In this document: piece by piece, positions 43,701 through 52,871 of the stretch | Position numbering within the stretch: position 1 is the first letter of the stretch | How the letters are laid out: every line of letters begins with the position of its first letter | DNA from: CAXXOK01 sp963675365 | GTDB taxonomy: Bacteria; Bacillota; Clostridia; Christensenellales; Aristaeellaceae | Assembly: GCA_963675365.2 (NCBI GenBank) | Contig: CAXXVA010000003.1 | Coordinates: 496,001 to 560,000, forward strand | DNA: 64,000 nt | Reading direction: 5' to 3' | Made by a program: the position numbers and the translations under genes | The notes under the pieces: generated by a model | The model's database searches: none | The model's input: only the letters and a program-made list of their open reading frames with translations | What the model was told of the DNA's origin: nothing

Positions 43701-43758
43701 TTATTGACATATGCCATTTACAATGCCAGTATACACCATTACTGGCATATGTCAATAA
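43701..43758 (-). promoter_or_regulatory. Promoter with nested inverted repeats (operator) of the DUF5320-NifX-MinD operon
   Basis: Outer repeat: TTATTGACATATGCCA at 43701-43716 and its exact complement at 43743-43758. Inner repeat: ATGCCAGTA and TACTGGCAT (about 43723-43749). On the minus strand TTGACA (43755-43750), 16 bp, TATACT (43733-43728) lies within it. The arms overlap the -35 and the early transcribed region, a strong sign of regulator control. Confidence 0.8.
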
Positions 43759-43834
43759 CTAATTCCACAAAGTTGTAAATATATAGATGCTAAACGCCGA
43801 GTATGACTGCAAGCAATAAGGGAATAGGGATTTC

Positions 43835-43864
43835 TGTACAACCGCTCCTTGGCTGTGCTATAAT
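43835..43864 (+). promoter_or_regulatory. Promoter of ACT/DUF711 operon
   Basis: TGTACA, 18 bp, TATAAT, about 33 bp before the start codon. Confidence 0.6.
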
Positions 43865-43897
43865 TTTCGGGTATTGAACCAAAAGGAGACAAACACA

Positions 43898-44164
43898 ATG
43901 AATGCTGTGATCACGGTCATCGGAGCCGATAAGGTCGGTATCCTGGCGCGTATATCCACCATCTGCGCGGATAACCATGTGAACATCGAAGAGGTGACGC
44001 AGACCATCCTGCGGGGCATGTTTGCTATGATCATGCTGGTGACGCTTCCGGAGGATTCCACCATCGAAAGCCTGTCCGGAAAGCTTGCCGAAGCGGGCAA
44101 AGCGCTCGGGGTGAACGTAAGCGTTACGCGCCAGGAGATCTACGACGTGACCCACAAGATTTAA
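43898..44164 (+). CDS. ACT domain-containing protein (UPF0237)
   Basis: 88 residues forming a single ACT domain (AVITVIGADKVGILARISTICADNHVNIEEV). Such small proteins precede DUF711 genes in many Firmicutes and may bind an amino acid. Start ATG 43898 with AAGGAG; 13 bp before the DUF711 gene. Confidence 0.92.
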   Translation: MNAVITVIGADKVGILARISTICADNHVNIEEVTQTILRGMFAMIMLVTLPEDSTIESLSGKLAEAGKALGVNVSVTRQEIYDVTHKI

Positions 44165-44177
44165 GAGGACAAACGCA

Positions 44178-45554
44178 ATGAAACGGTTTACCAATATTAA
44201 CGCCGAGGACATTCTGGAGACTCTGCGCATGATTCACGACGAAAATCTGGACGTGCGCACTGTCACCATGGGGATCAGCCTGCTGGACTGCGCCGATACC
44301 GACGAGGACAAGGCCTGCCGGAAGATTTATGAAAAAATCGTACGCCACGCCGAAAATCTGGTACCGGTCTGCGACCGCATTTCCATGGAATACGGTATCC
44401 CGATCGTCAATAAACGCGTGTCGGTGACCCCGGTCTCGATGCTTCTGGGCTGCGCGCCGGACGCCGACCCGGTGTGCTACGCCAAGGCCCTCGATCAAGC
44501 GGCGGACGCGGTGGGCATTAACTTCATCGGCGGGTATTCGGCGCTGGTGCACAAGGGCTTCGCGGCAGGCGATGTGCGGCTGTTAAAATCCATTCCGCAG
44601 GCCCTGAGCGAGACCGAAAAGGTGTGTTCGAGCGTCAACATCGGGACGACGAAATCCGGTATCAACATGGACGCCGTCGCTATGATGGGCGAGATCATTC
44701 TGGACGTCGCGAGACGTACGGCTGACAAAAACTGCATTGGTGCGGCGAAGCTGGTGGTGTTCTGCAACGCGCCGGAGGATAACCCCTTTATGGCGGGGGC
44801 GTTTCACGGCGTCGGCGAGCCGGATGTGGTCATCAACATCGGCGTGTCCGGCCCGGGCGCCGTACGGAGCGCGCTGCAAAACGACGCCAAGGGCATGGAT
44901 TTGTCCGGCGTTGCCGAGATCGTCAAGCGGACGGCGTTCAAGATCACGCGCATGGGGCAGCTCGTGGGCGAGGTTGCGGGCAAGGCCTTAGGTGTTCCAT
45001 TTGGAATTGTCGATTTGTCGCTTGCACCCACGCCCGCCGTGGGCGACAGCATCGCCGACGTGCTGGAAGCCATGGGGCTGGAAACCGTCGGCGCGTACGG
45101 CACTACGGCCGCGCTGGCGATGCTCAACGACGCGGTGAAAAAAGGCGGCGTCATGGCCAGCGGTTCGGTGGGCGGCCTTTCCGGCGCGTTCATCCCGGTC
45201 AGCGAGGACGCGGGCATGATCAAAGCGGCGGAACAGGGCATCCTGACGCTTGAAAAGCTCGAAGCCATGACCGCCGTGTGCAGCGTGGGGCTTGATATGG
45301 TCATCGTCCCCGGCGATACCCCCGCGGACGTCCTTTCCGCCATGATCGCCGACGAGGCGGCCATCGGCATGATCAATACCAAAACCACCGCCGTGCGCGT
45401 AATCCCGGCCATCGGTAAACAGGCGGGCGATCACCTCTCTTTCGGCGGCCTCCTGGGCGAAGGCCCGGTGATGCCGATCAACAAGGTCAGCCCCGCCGCG
45501 TTCATCAAGCGCGGGGGTCGCATCCCGGCTCCCATCCAGGCGCTGAAGAATTGA
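44178..45554 (+). CDS. PFL/DUF711 family protein (UPF0210)
   Basis: 458 residues, conserved across Firmicutes and archaea and structurally related to pyruvate formate-lyase barrels, but it lacks a recognised glycyl-radical motif. Typical stretches: SVNIGTTKSGINMDAV, FHGVGEPDVVINIGVSGPG, and PINKVSPAAFIKRGGRIPAP at the end. Cotranscribed with the ACT protein. Biochemical role not established. Confidence 0.92.
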   Translation: MKRFTNINAEDILETLRMIHDENLDVRTVTMGISLLDCADTDEDKACRKIYEKIVRHAENLVPVCDRISMEYGIPIVNKRVSVTPVSMLLGCAPDADPVCYAKALDQAADAVGINFIGGYSALVHKGFAAGDVRLLKSIPQALSETEKVCSSVNIGTTKSGINMDAVAMMGEIILDVARRTADKNCIGAAKLVVFCNAPEDNPFMAGAFHGVGEPDVVINIGVSGPGAVRSALQNDAKGMDLSGVAEIVKRTAFKITRMGQLVGEVAGKALGVPFGIVDLSLAPTPAVGDSIADVLEAMGLETVGAYGTTAALAMLNDAVKKGGVMASGSVGGLSGAFIPVSEDAGMIKAAEQGILTLEKLEAMTAVCSVGLDMVIVPGDTPADVLSAMIADEAAIGMINTKTTAVRVIPAIGKQAGDHLSFGGLLGEGPVMPINKVSPAAFIKRGGRIPAPIQALKN

Positions 45555-45616
45555 TTTGGTCAATGCTGCCGAAATTCCACACCTGCTGGCGATCGTATTT
45601 CCGTTATTTTGTGCCC

Positions 45617-45658
45617 GTGAAAGCCTCGATGTAGCGCTGCTACTACATCGGCTTTCAC
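45617..45658. repeat. Dispersed palindromic element, copy 2 (upstream of ycaQ-like gene)
   Basis: Outer stem GTGAAAGCC / GGCTTTCAC, TC bulge, inner stem GATGTAG / CTACATC, loop CGCTGCTA. Same plan as 31164-31202, with paired substitutions. No T run, so not a simple terminator. The rest of the 45555-45770 gap shows no gene. Confidence 0.75.
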
Positions 45659-45770
45659 AAACCCAAGCTAGCGAAAACCCAATTCGCCACCATGCGCGTT
45701 TTTTCGCCATCATTGGCCAATAGAATACATAGTATAGCTTTCTCGGACACGAAATAAGGATTGCAGTTTC

Positions 45771-46967
45771 ATGAATCTATCGAATCAGCAAGCACGGCGG
45801 TTTATCCTCCTCAAACAGGGTCTTCTTGGCGAGCATAAGTTCGCGGAGAAGCAAGGCGCGCTCGACTACGTACGGCAGGCGGGGTGCATCCAGTTTGATC
45901 CCGTGGACGCCTGCGGCAAAAATGCCGAGCTGACGCTGCAATCGCGTGTGAAGAATTTTAGAAAGAAGATGCTGCACGATCTATTGTACAGAGACCGTGC
46001 GCTGTTTGATTACCCGGATAAAATGCTGGCGATTATCCCCATAGAGGATTGGCCGTATTTTCAGCGCTTCCGCGACGTATCGGTTCGCGGCGGCGAGAAA
46101 TTCGAGGGCCTGCCGGCTTTGGAATCCGAGGCCAAGGCGTATATCCGAAAGCACGGGGCGGTGTCCAGCGACGATCTGCCTATTGACGGCAGTATCCACT
46201 GGCACTCCCACATCCACTGGAGCGGCAACTGGGTGGGGGACACCAACGCAGCAAGGGCGGCGCTTGAGCACCTGTACGCGACCGGCGAGCTTGTCATCCA
46301 CCATAAAAAGGGAACGCGCAAATACTACGATCTGGCGGATAAGCATCTGCCGACGGAGATCTTAAGCGCGCCCGATCCGCTGCCCGACGAGCACGAACAC
46401 CGGAAATGGCGCGTGCTGCGGCGTATCGGCGCGGTGGGGATGCTGTGGAATAAAAACTCCGACGCGTACCTGGGCATCTGGGGCATGAAGGCGCCGGAGC
46501 GTGAACGGGTGTTTGCCGACCTGATCGCGGAAGGCAGAGTAATGGAACTCCATGTGGACGGCATCAAGGAGCCGCTGTATTGCCGCGCGGAAGACGCGCC
46601 ACTGCTTGATATAGTGCAAACAGAGCAGAGCTTTGCGCCCCGCTGCGAGTTCATCGCGGCGCTGGACTGCATGATGTGGGACCGCAAGCTGATCAAGGCT
46701 TTATTCGGGTTTGAGTATACCTGGGAGATTTACGTACCCGCCGTCAAGCGGAAGTACGGCTATTATGTGCTGCCGGTACTGTACGGCGAGCGTTTCATCG
46801 GCCGCATCGAGGCCGTTTCGGAAACGAAAACTGGCACGCTGCACATAAAGAACTTCTGGTATGAAGACGGCGTCCGGCAGACAAAAAAACTGGCCCGCGC
46901 CGTGGACCAACGAATCAAGCGATTCGCGAAGTTCAACGAATGCGGGCAAATTGCAGACGCCAGATAG
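45771..46967 (+). CDS. Winged-helix DNA glycosylase family protein (YcaQ/HTH_42)
   Basis: 398 residues. The winged-helix family includes E. coli YcaQ, which unhooks interstrand crosslinks and removes bulky N7 lesions. CIQFDPVDAC contains the Q-phi-D catalytic type (Q39, D41 region). Other family marks: RDRALFDYPDKM, WSGNWVGDTNAARAALEHLYATGEL, and CEFIAALDCMMWDRKLIKALFGFEYTWEIYVPAVKRKYGYYVLPVL. Monocistronic, convergent with YitT with a 4-bp gap. Confidence 0.88.
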   Translation: MNLSNQQARRFILLKQGLLGEHKFAEKQGALDYVRQAGCIQFDPVDACGKNAELTLQSRVKNFRKKMLHDLLYRDRALFDYPDKMLAIIPIEDWPYFQRFRDVSVRGGEKFEGLPALESEAKAYIRKHGAVSSDDLPIDGSIHWHSHIHWSGNWVGDTNAARAALEHLYATGELVIHHKKGTRKYYDLADKHLPTEILSAPDPLPDEHEHRKWRVLRRIGAVGMLWNKNSDAYLGIWGMKAPERERVFADLIAEGRVMELHVDGIKEPLYCRAEDAPLLDIVQTEQSFAPRCEFIAALDCMMWDRKLIKALFGFEYTWEIYVPAVKRKYGYYVLPVLYGERFIGRIEAVSETKTGTLHIKNFWYEDGVRQTKKLARAVDQRIKRFAKFNECGQIADAR

Positions 46968-46971
46968 AGGT

Positions 46972-47838
46972 CTAAACGTCGCCGCCCAGATGATCGAAGC
47001 CCTCGCCGAGCACTTCGTGCGCGGCGGTAATGAACACAAAGGCGTTTTCGTCTTCCATGCGCACGATCAGTTTAAGACGGGCCAGCTCCTGCGCCGAGAT
47101 GATGCACAGAAGCACAGGGCGGTCTGCGTTTGAAAACCCGCCTCTGGCGTCTAAGATCGTCAGCCCGCGCTGTAGATTATCCATCAGCTTCTGCTTGATG
47201 GTTTCATGGTATTCCGTAATGATATAGCAGGCCTTATGGCGTTCAAAGCCCTGTACGACCATATCGATCACGCGCGCCGTGATGAATATGGAGATCAGCG
47301 CGTATAAAGCGGCTTTGGGCGTAATCAGGAACGCCGCCGAAACAACCACGCAGAAGTCGATCACAAACAGGATCACGCCAACTGAAATGTGCTGGAAATG
47401 CGCGTGGATCATCTTGGCGATCAGGTCGCTGCCGCCGGTGGTCGCGCTGCCGCGCAGGATCAGCCCCAGACCGATGCCCATCAGCACTCCGCCGAACACC
47501 GAGCTTAACAGGATGTCCGCCGGAAAGGAATGGACAGGCATCCAGTCGATGAACAGCGAAAACAGGATGGTCGCAATCAGCGTGCGGAAGGCGAACACGC
47601 GCCCAAGCAGGCGGTATCCCATAATGAACAGCGGTACGTTTAGCGCCAAAGATGTTAAGCCGATCGGCAGTGAAAACAGGTAGTGCAAAATGGTCGCGAT
47701 ACCTGTTAGCCCGCCGGGGGCGATGTCGTGCTGTACCAAAAACATGGGAAATGCCAGCGCACCGACCGCGCAGCCCAAAACGATCTGCGCATACGCCAAA
47801 AGCCGTTCGTTCCGCCGGACGTTCAGCCTGCTTTTCAT
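46972..47838 (-). CDS. YitT family membrane protein (DUF161/DUF2179)
   Basis: 288 residues with about five or six helices in the first 200 residues (PGGLTGIATILHYLF and GSATTGGSDLIAKMI repeats) and a cytoplasmic DUF2179 domain at the end (RGLTILDARGGFSNADRPVLLCIISAQEL). Function of the family is not settled. AGGAG precedes the ATG. Divergent from the GNAT gene. Confidence 0.93.
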   Translation of the reverse strand: MKSRLNVRRNERLLAYAQIVLGCAVGALAFPMFLVQHDIAPGGLTGIATILHYLFSLPIGLTSLALNVPLFIMGYRLLGRVFAFRTLIATILFSLFIDWMPVHSFPADILLSSVFGGVLMGIGLGLILRGSATTGGSDLIAKMIHAHFQHISVGVILFVIDFCVVVSAAFLITPKAALYALISIFITARVIDMVVQGFERHKACYIITEYHETIKQKLMDNLQRGLTILDARGGFSNADRPVLLCIISAQELARLKLIVRMEDENAFVFITAAHEVLGEGFDHLGGDV

Positions 47839-47980
47839 GGATATGCTCCTTATTTATGGTTTGCATATGCAGTGTAGCACGGCTTTTCCGGCGTGTAAAG
47901 GTGCGGTTTTCGCTTTACTTGCATAAGCATTTTTGATAGGATAACAGCGGATTAATGGAATCGGCTGGAGGGTCTGCGTT

Positions 47981-48526
47981 ATGATGATATCCGCTCTGCA
48001 AAAGGCGACGGCAGACGACCGGGATGCGATCGTCGCGCTGGTTTACGCCGTGGTTAATTGCCTGAACCAAGGCGGCATTCCGCAGTGGGACGAGATCTAC
48101 CCCAACGAGACCCATGTAGATGAAGATATAAAGAACGGTGAGTTGTACGTCGCACGCGCCGACGATAAGATTGTCGGTATCATTACGCTGAACCGGGAAA
48201 GCGAACCAGATTATCAAAACGCGCATTGGGAGTATACCGGGCCCGACTATCGCGTAGTGCACCGGCTGTGCGTATTGCCATCTATGCAGGGGCAGGGCGT
48301 CGGCGGCCGGATGATGCAAATGGCGGAGGAAATGCTGTATAAAAGCGGTGTGAAAAGCATCCGTCTGGACGCGTTTTCCAGAAATCCACATTCACTCAGA
48401 CTCTATGCAAAGCTGGGTTACCGCATCGCGGGCGAGGCGGTGTGGCGCAAGGGTATGTTCTATTTGATGGAAAAGAACATCGCTCCGCAGCGGCATGATA
48501 TAGATCGCGAAGGCAGCAACGGTTAA
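47981..48526 (+). CDS. GNAT family N-acetyltransferase
   Basis: 181 residues. The acetyl-CoA loop is QGQGVGGRMMQMAEE, preceded by VVHRLCVLPSM; SRNPHSLRLYAKLGYRIAGE completes the fold. Acceptor unknown. GGAGGG lies 10 nt before the ATG. The last ~14 residues are extra and charged. Confidence 0.9.
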   Translation: MMISALQKATADDRDAIVALVYAVVNCLNQGGIPQWDEIYPNETHVDEDIKNGELYVARADDKIVGIITLNRESEPDYQNAHWEYTGPDYRVVHRLCVLPSMQGQGVGGRMMQMAEEMLYKSGVKSIRLDAFSRNPHSLRLYAKLGYRIAGEAVWRKGMFYLMEKNIAPQRHDIDREGSNG

Positions 48527-48587
48527 GGCGTTATGTTTTATTCGCCGGCTTCCCGGCGGGAGCGCGCCGGAAATCGTGCTTTTATGG

Positions 48588-48616
48588 TTGACACAAAATG
48601 TATATTCTATTATACT
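48588..48616 (+). promoter_or_regulatory. Promoter of tRNA-Trp
   Basis: TTGACA, 17 bp, TATACT; a consensus-like sigma-A promoter ending 12 bp before the tRNA. Confidence 0.8.
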
Positions 48617-48628
48617 GTTCAAGCACTT

Positions 48629-48702
48629 AGGGGCATGGTGTAATGGTAACACGTGGGTCTCCAAAACCTTTGTTGAGGGTTCGAGTCCTTCTGCCCCTGC
48701 CA
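48629..48702 (+). tRNA. tRNA-Trp (anticodon CCA)
   Basis: 74 nt with AGGGGCA/TGCCCCT acceptor stem, loop CTCCAAA with anticodon CCA, GGGTTCGAGTCCT T-arm, discriminator G and encoded CCA. It would be the ligand of the T-box at 21531-21790. Confidence 0.95.
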
Positions 48703-48704
48703 CT

Positions 48705-48744
48705 CGTCGTCGCGGACTTCACTAAGTTCGTGGCGACGTTTTTT
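48705..48744 (+). terminator. tRNA-Trp terminator hairpin (shared with tRNA-Leu locus)
   Basis: CGTCGTCGCGGACTT pairs with AAGTTCGTGGCGACG (G-T pairs allowed), loop CACT, then six T. Nearly the same sequence follows tRNA-Leu. Confidence 0.85.
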
Positions 48745-48834
48745 GTCGGTAGATGCAAACATTCTGCTTTTGCATCGCGGCGGTTTTTTCGTTTATTCAC
48801 AATTATAACAACCTGTTATACTTGCTGATGTTCG

Positions 48835-48863
48835 TTGACAATGATTTCCGCCTCGTATATAAT
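48835..48863 (+). promoter_or_regulatory. Promoter of the secreted envelope-protein operon
   Basis: TTGACA, 17 bp, TATAAT: a perfect consensus sigma-A promoter about 40 bp before the DUF6273 start. Confidence 0.85.
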
Positions 48864-48901
48864 TTTTTCGTATGTGAATTGGATAAAACGGGGGAGACAC
48901 T

Positions 48902-49645
48902 ATGACGACGCTTGCATCCGGAACCAGGCGGCGGGCCGCGGGATTGCTTGCGGTGGTGTCTCTGTTTTTGTTATGCGCAGGCGCGTCCGCGTCGTCCCTG
49001 ACCGGGTATTCGGATGCGGGCGGATATCAGTATTTGGAAATGGGAACCTTTCCGCAAACCCTGGAATACGGCTTGGAACCCATCCTGTGGCGCGTGCTTT
49101 GTGTCGAGGGCGGCGCCGCATATTTGCTCAGCGAATATGTGCTGGAAAACCGGCGTTTGGACAGCGACGACGTCGCCTATGAATTAAGCGGCGGAGACTT
49201 TACGCAGACCGAACTTTATGGGTATCTTAACGGCGCGTTTCTTGCGCACTTTACCGCCGAAGAGCTTTCGCTGATTCAAGCATTTGACGGAGACGGACTG
49301 TTCACGCTTCCGACTTCGGGAGACCTTAAAAACAAGGCATACGGGTTTATCAGCGATACGGCGCGGCAGGGGATACCCACGCCCTACGCCGTGCAGAACG
49401 GGCTGTTTCAATATCAAAACGATTCCAGCCCCTACTGGACGCGTACGCAGAGTACGTCCCACGCCTATGCGGCAATCTGCACCAAGGCGAAGGGCGGCTT
49501 GGGCTATATCCGCGTGGTGGTGCGCAACGAGGGTTGCAGGCCGGCTTGCTATCTGCGGCTGGATATTTTGGAGATTACCGGCGGCAGCGGAACGCTGCGG
49601 GATCCCTATCAAATCGGAGTTTCAGGAGGCTTTGGAGACGAATGA
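48902..49645 (+). CDS. Secreted DUF6273-like protein
   Basis: 247 residues with a signal peptide (1-31, ending ASAS). The body resembles DUF6273 (YLEMGTFPQTLEYGLEPILWRVL, then LLSEYVLENR and a C-terminal RPACYLRLD), a domain found in secreted clostridial proteins of unknown role. GGGGGAG precedes the ATG. The stop overlaps the next start by ATGA. Confidence 0.75.
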   Translation: MTTLASGTRRRAAGLLAVVSLFLLCAGASASSLTGYSDAGGYQYLEMGTFPQTLEYGLEPILWRVLCVEGGAAYLLSEYVLENRRLDSDDVAYELSGGDFTQTELYGYLNGAFLAHFTAEELSLIQAFDGDGLFTLPTSGDLKNKAYGFISDTARQGIPTPYAVQNGLFQYQNDSSPYWTRTQSTSHAYAAICTKAKGGLGYIRVVVRNEGCRPACYLRLDILEITGGSGTLRDPYQIGVSGGFGDE

Positions 49646-51774
49646 TGAGACCCATGAAAATCGCCTTGTTTATGTTTATATTGCTGCTTGTGGCTGCTGC
49701 CGCCGCCGGCGCGCTGGCCGCGGAAGCCAGGGATATATCGTCCGAATGTACGTATGAGGCGTCTTACACCAAACGCAATACCGGGCAGATGATCGACGGC
49801 AAGTATACGACTTTTTTCCAGACCAGCGGCGTCAAGGAGCCGTACGTGATCGTCACGGCTCCGTCCGGCATCGACGCTTACGGTGTGTATATCTGTTTTG
49901 CCGTACAGCCGGATAACTGGCTTTTACAGACCATGGTCAACGGCGAATGGTATACCGTCAAGGAAATGACCAGCGAGTATATGCACGTATACGTTCCGCT
50001 GTATGGCGCGCGGATGTTCCGCATCATCGCCGTGGACAACGGGAAAAATCAGGAGATGTCGATCAACGAGATCTTCGTGTTCACCCAGGGCGATATTCCC
50101 GATTGGGTACAGCGCTGGGAACCGACGCCCGAGAACGCCGATATTATGTTCCTGGTGGCGCACCCGGACGACGAGCTGATCTTCATGGGTGGCGCGATAC
50201 CCACCTACGCCGTAGAGCAGCAGCGCAAAGTGGTCGTCGTATACATGACCTATTCCAACACCACCCGCCGATCGGAACTTTTAAACGGCTTGTGGGCGAT
50301 GGGGATGCGGCAATATCCGGTCATGGGTGATTTCTGGGATAAATACAGTAAGAAGGAAGACGATATCGCCAAGGCCTGGGGCAAAAAAGAAGCGAACACC
50401 TTCGCGGTGGAAGCCGTCCGCAAGTATAAGCCCAAGGTGATCGTCACACACGATTACGACGGCGAATACGGCCACGGCGCGCATAAGTTTACGGCAACGG
50501 TCGCCGAGCGCGCATACCTGTATGCGGGCGACGCGGAATATTATACTGATTCCGCTGAGGAATACGGTGTATGGCAGCCGCTGAAACTTTATTCCCATCT
50601 GTATCCGGAAAACCAGATCATTCTGGACTGGTCCAAACCCCTGCAAAATATGGGCGGCAAAACAGGTTTGGAACTGGCTACGGAAGCCTACGCGCTGCAT
50701 GTCACACAGCAGGAAAATAAGTACAACATGGAAGAGACCGGTACGGAATACGACAACCGCGTATTCGGTTTGGTTTACTCGGAGGTCGGCGAGGACGTTT
50801 TGAAAAATGATTTTCTGGAAAACGTGCTCGAACCTGTGGATTACGTGCCCGCGCCGGAGCTGGAACAGCCCGAACCTGCCGCGTCGCCAATCGATGAGCT
50901 TGCGGATGTTTTTCCCGAACTCAACGACAAGGGATATATTGACGAGGGCGAGTTTATTTATGAAAATGACGACAGCGGCCAGTGGGTGTATATCTCCCCG
51001 ACGCTCAAAGTGGTGATCGAGCGCAAGTACGACGCGGCGGCGCCCCTGCGCTGGTACGAAGCGGAGATCTGGTGCGATATCGAAGCGGGCGAGCTTTTAA
51101 ACTCTTTGCAGTTGCTGGATCAACCGACGAAGAACATGGCCAACGGCAAAGACCCCTCCGTGATTGCCAAAAAGCACAGCGCGGTGTTTGCAACGAGCAC
51201 CGATTACTATACATACAGAGTCAACGGCCCGCGCGCGGAGGGAATCGAGCTTCGAGACGGGGAGATCATTATCGACGATCCATTCAGGGAACCGAACGGC
51301 TATTTCCCGCCGCTGGATACCCTTGCGCTGTTTCCGGACGGCAGTATGCAGGTGCACGGGTCCTCTGAGCTCGGCGCACAGGACTATGTGGACATGGGCG
51401 CCATCGACGTTTACTCCTTCGGCCCCTGGCTGATCAACGACGGGGAGATCAACCCCGCGTCGGAGAATTGGAACACGGTGAAAAACCCGCGTCTGGCGAT
51501 CGGGATGATCGAACCCGGCCATTATGCCGCGATCATCGCGGAAGGCCGCATCACGGAAAGCGACGGCATCACCATGCTGCATCTGGCGCTGCTCATGGAG
51601 CAGAAAGGCTGTCAGGTCGCGTTTAATATGGACGGCGGGCAGACGGCCGTGATGCTGTTTATGGGCAGGCAGCTCAATGAAATCGGCGCGTATGACGGCA
51701 AAACCAACGCGCGTCACGGCACCGAATTACTGGGCGTCGGAACGTCGGCTTCCGTACCGCCGCTTGAGGAGTAG
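49642..51774 (+). CDS. Secreted PIG-L deacetylase fused to phosphodiester glycosidase (NAGPA) domain
   Basis: 710 residues. Signal peptide (about 1-27), a discoidin-like beta region (about 30-150), then a PIG-L/LmbE N-acetylglucosamine deacetylase domain from 165 with zinc motif AHPDDE (H174) and GHGAH as the distal His. The C-terminal 240 residues resemble NAGPA/DUF2233 phosphodiester glycosidases (SFGPWLINDGE, RLAIGMIEPGHY, NMDGGQTAVM). The two domains could act in turn on a glycan with a GlcNAc-phosphate link, which would suit a wall teichoic-acid-like or capsular polymer (inference). Start ATG 49642 is coupled to DUF6273. Confidence 0.85.
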   Translation: MMRPMKIALFMFILLLVAAAAAGALAAEARDISSECTYEASYTKRNTGQMIDGKYTTFFQTSGVKEPYVIVTAPSGIDAYGVYICFAVQPDNWLLQTMVNGEWYTVKEMTSEYMHVYVPLYGARMFRIIAVDNGKNQEMSINEIFVFTQGDIPDWVQRWEPTPENADIMFLVAHPDDELIFMGGAIPTYAVEQQRKVVVVYMTYSNTTRRSELLNGLWAMGMRQYPVMGDFWDKYSKKEDDIAKAWGKKEANTFAVEAVRKYKPKVIVTHDYDGEYGHGAHKFTATVAERAYLYAGDAEYYTDSAEEYGVWQPLKLYSHLYPENQIILDWSKPLQNMGGKTGLELATEAYALHVTQQENKYNMEETGTEYDNRVFGLVYSEVGEDVLKNDFLENVLEPVDYVPAPELEQPEPAASPIDELADVFPELNDKGYIDEGEFIYENDDSGQWVYISPTLKVVIERKYDAAAPLRWYEAEIWCDIEAGELLNSLQLLDQPTKNMANGKDPSVIAKKHSAVFATSTDYYTYRVNGPRAEGIELRDGEIIIDDPFREPNGYFPPLDTLALFPDGSMQVHGSSELGAQDYVDMGAIDVYSFGPWLINDGEINPASENWNTVKNPRLAIGMIEPGHYAAIIAEGRITESDGITMLHLALLMEQKGCQVAFNMDGGQTAVMLFMGRQLNEIGAYDGKTNARHGTELLGVGTSASVPPLEE

Positions 51775-51782
51775 AACCTGTT

Positions 51783-52871
51783 TTGCGTTTTAAAATTCTG
51801 ACAATCGCATTCCTGTGCCTGCTGATCGCGGCGCTGCTTACGGGGAGCGCGCTGGCCGACCACCAAATCGTTCTGACCTTTCTGGGGGACTGTACCCTGG
51901 GGGGAGAGGACAAGTACCTGGACAAATCCTATTCCTTCGCGCAGACGATGGACAGGGAAGGGTACGATTATTGCTTTCAAAACGTCAAAGACCTGCTCGC
52001 TGAGGACGACCTGACGGTCGCGAATCTGGAGGGCGTGCTGCGGGACGATCTGTCCGGCGCCGTAAAGAAGACAAACAGCGTGTACAACTTTCGCGGGGAT
52101 ACGGCGTATACGGAGATCCTGAAACTGGGAAGCGTTGAGGCGGTCGGCCTGGAGAACAACCACACGATGGATTTCGGTGCGGAAGGGTTACAGGATACCA
52201 AGCAGGCGCTCAGCGACGCCGGAATCGGTTACTTTGATAAAAGCGACGTGTATATCTACGACAAGGACGGCATCCGCATCGCGTTTATCGGCCTCGATGG
52301 CGTGACCTGGAGCGATTACCAGGCGGATGGCGGCGCGGTCGTCGAGAAAATCCGGGAACTCAAGGATGACGATAATATCAGCATGGTGATTGCGACTCTG
52401 CACACCGGCGACGAATACGGTTCGTTCCACAGCCAGGCGCAGACAAAGAAAGCCTATCGCCTGATTGACGCGGGTGCGGACCTGGTGATCGGCGCGCATC
52501 CGCACGTGGTGCAGGGTATGGAAGTGTATAACGGCCGGCTGATCCTGTACAGCATCGGTAATTTTGTATTCGGCGGGAATTCCAAAGTTCGCGCGATGGA
52601 AACCATCATTCCGAGGATCACGCTGAAATTCTCCGACGATAAGGAATTGCTCGGAATGCAGCTGCGCATTTACCCCGCGCATATATCGGGGGACAATTCA
52701 GGCGTATACAACGACAATAATTATCAGCCCGTACTGGTCGAGGGCCGGCAAGCGAAGGATATTTTTTATATGGTCAGCCGGGATAGTACCAAAAAACCCG
52801 CTCCCGCGCTGGACACGGAAACGGATCAATTCCGGGATTACGAGTGGATTGAACTCATTTCGCAGGAGTAA
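51783..52871 (+). CDS. Secreted CapA family protein (first copy)
   Basis: 362 residues. Signal peptide (about 1-26, ending ALA), then the CapA metallophosphatase-like fold: FLGDCTLGG, NLEGVL, GLENNHTMDFG, IATLHTGDEY, IGAHPHVVQG and SIGNFVFGG. CapA is needed for poly-gamma-glutamate capsules in Bacillus, but many clostridial homologues act on other envelope polymers. It starts with TTG 51783 behind GAGGAG; no better start exists. Its 3' end overlaps the LRR gene on the other strand by 17 nt. Confidence 0.88.
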   Translation: MRFKILTIAFLCLLIAALLTGSALADHQIVLTFLGDCTLGGEDKYLDKSYSFAQTMDREGYDYCFQNVKDLLAEDDLTVANLEGVLRDDLSGAVKKTNSVYNFRGDTAYTEILKLGSVEAVGLENNHTMDFGAEGLQDTKQALSDAGIGYFDKSDVYIYDKDGIRIAFIGLDGVTWSDYQADGGAVVEKIRELKDDDNISMVIATLHTGDEYGSFHSQAQTKKAYRLIDAGADLVIGAHPHVVQGMEVYNGRLILYSIGNFVFGGNSKVRAMETIIPRITLKFSDDKELLGMQLRIYPAHISGDNSGVYNDNNYQPVLVEGRQAKDIFYMVSRDSTKKPAPALDTETDQFRDYEWIELISQE

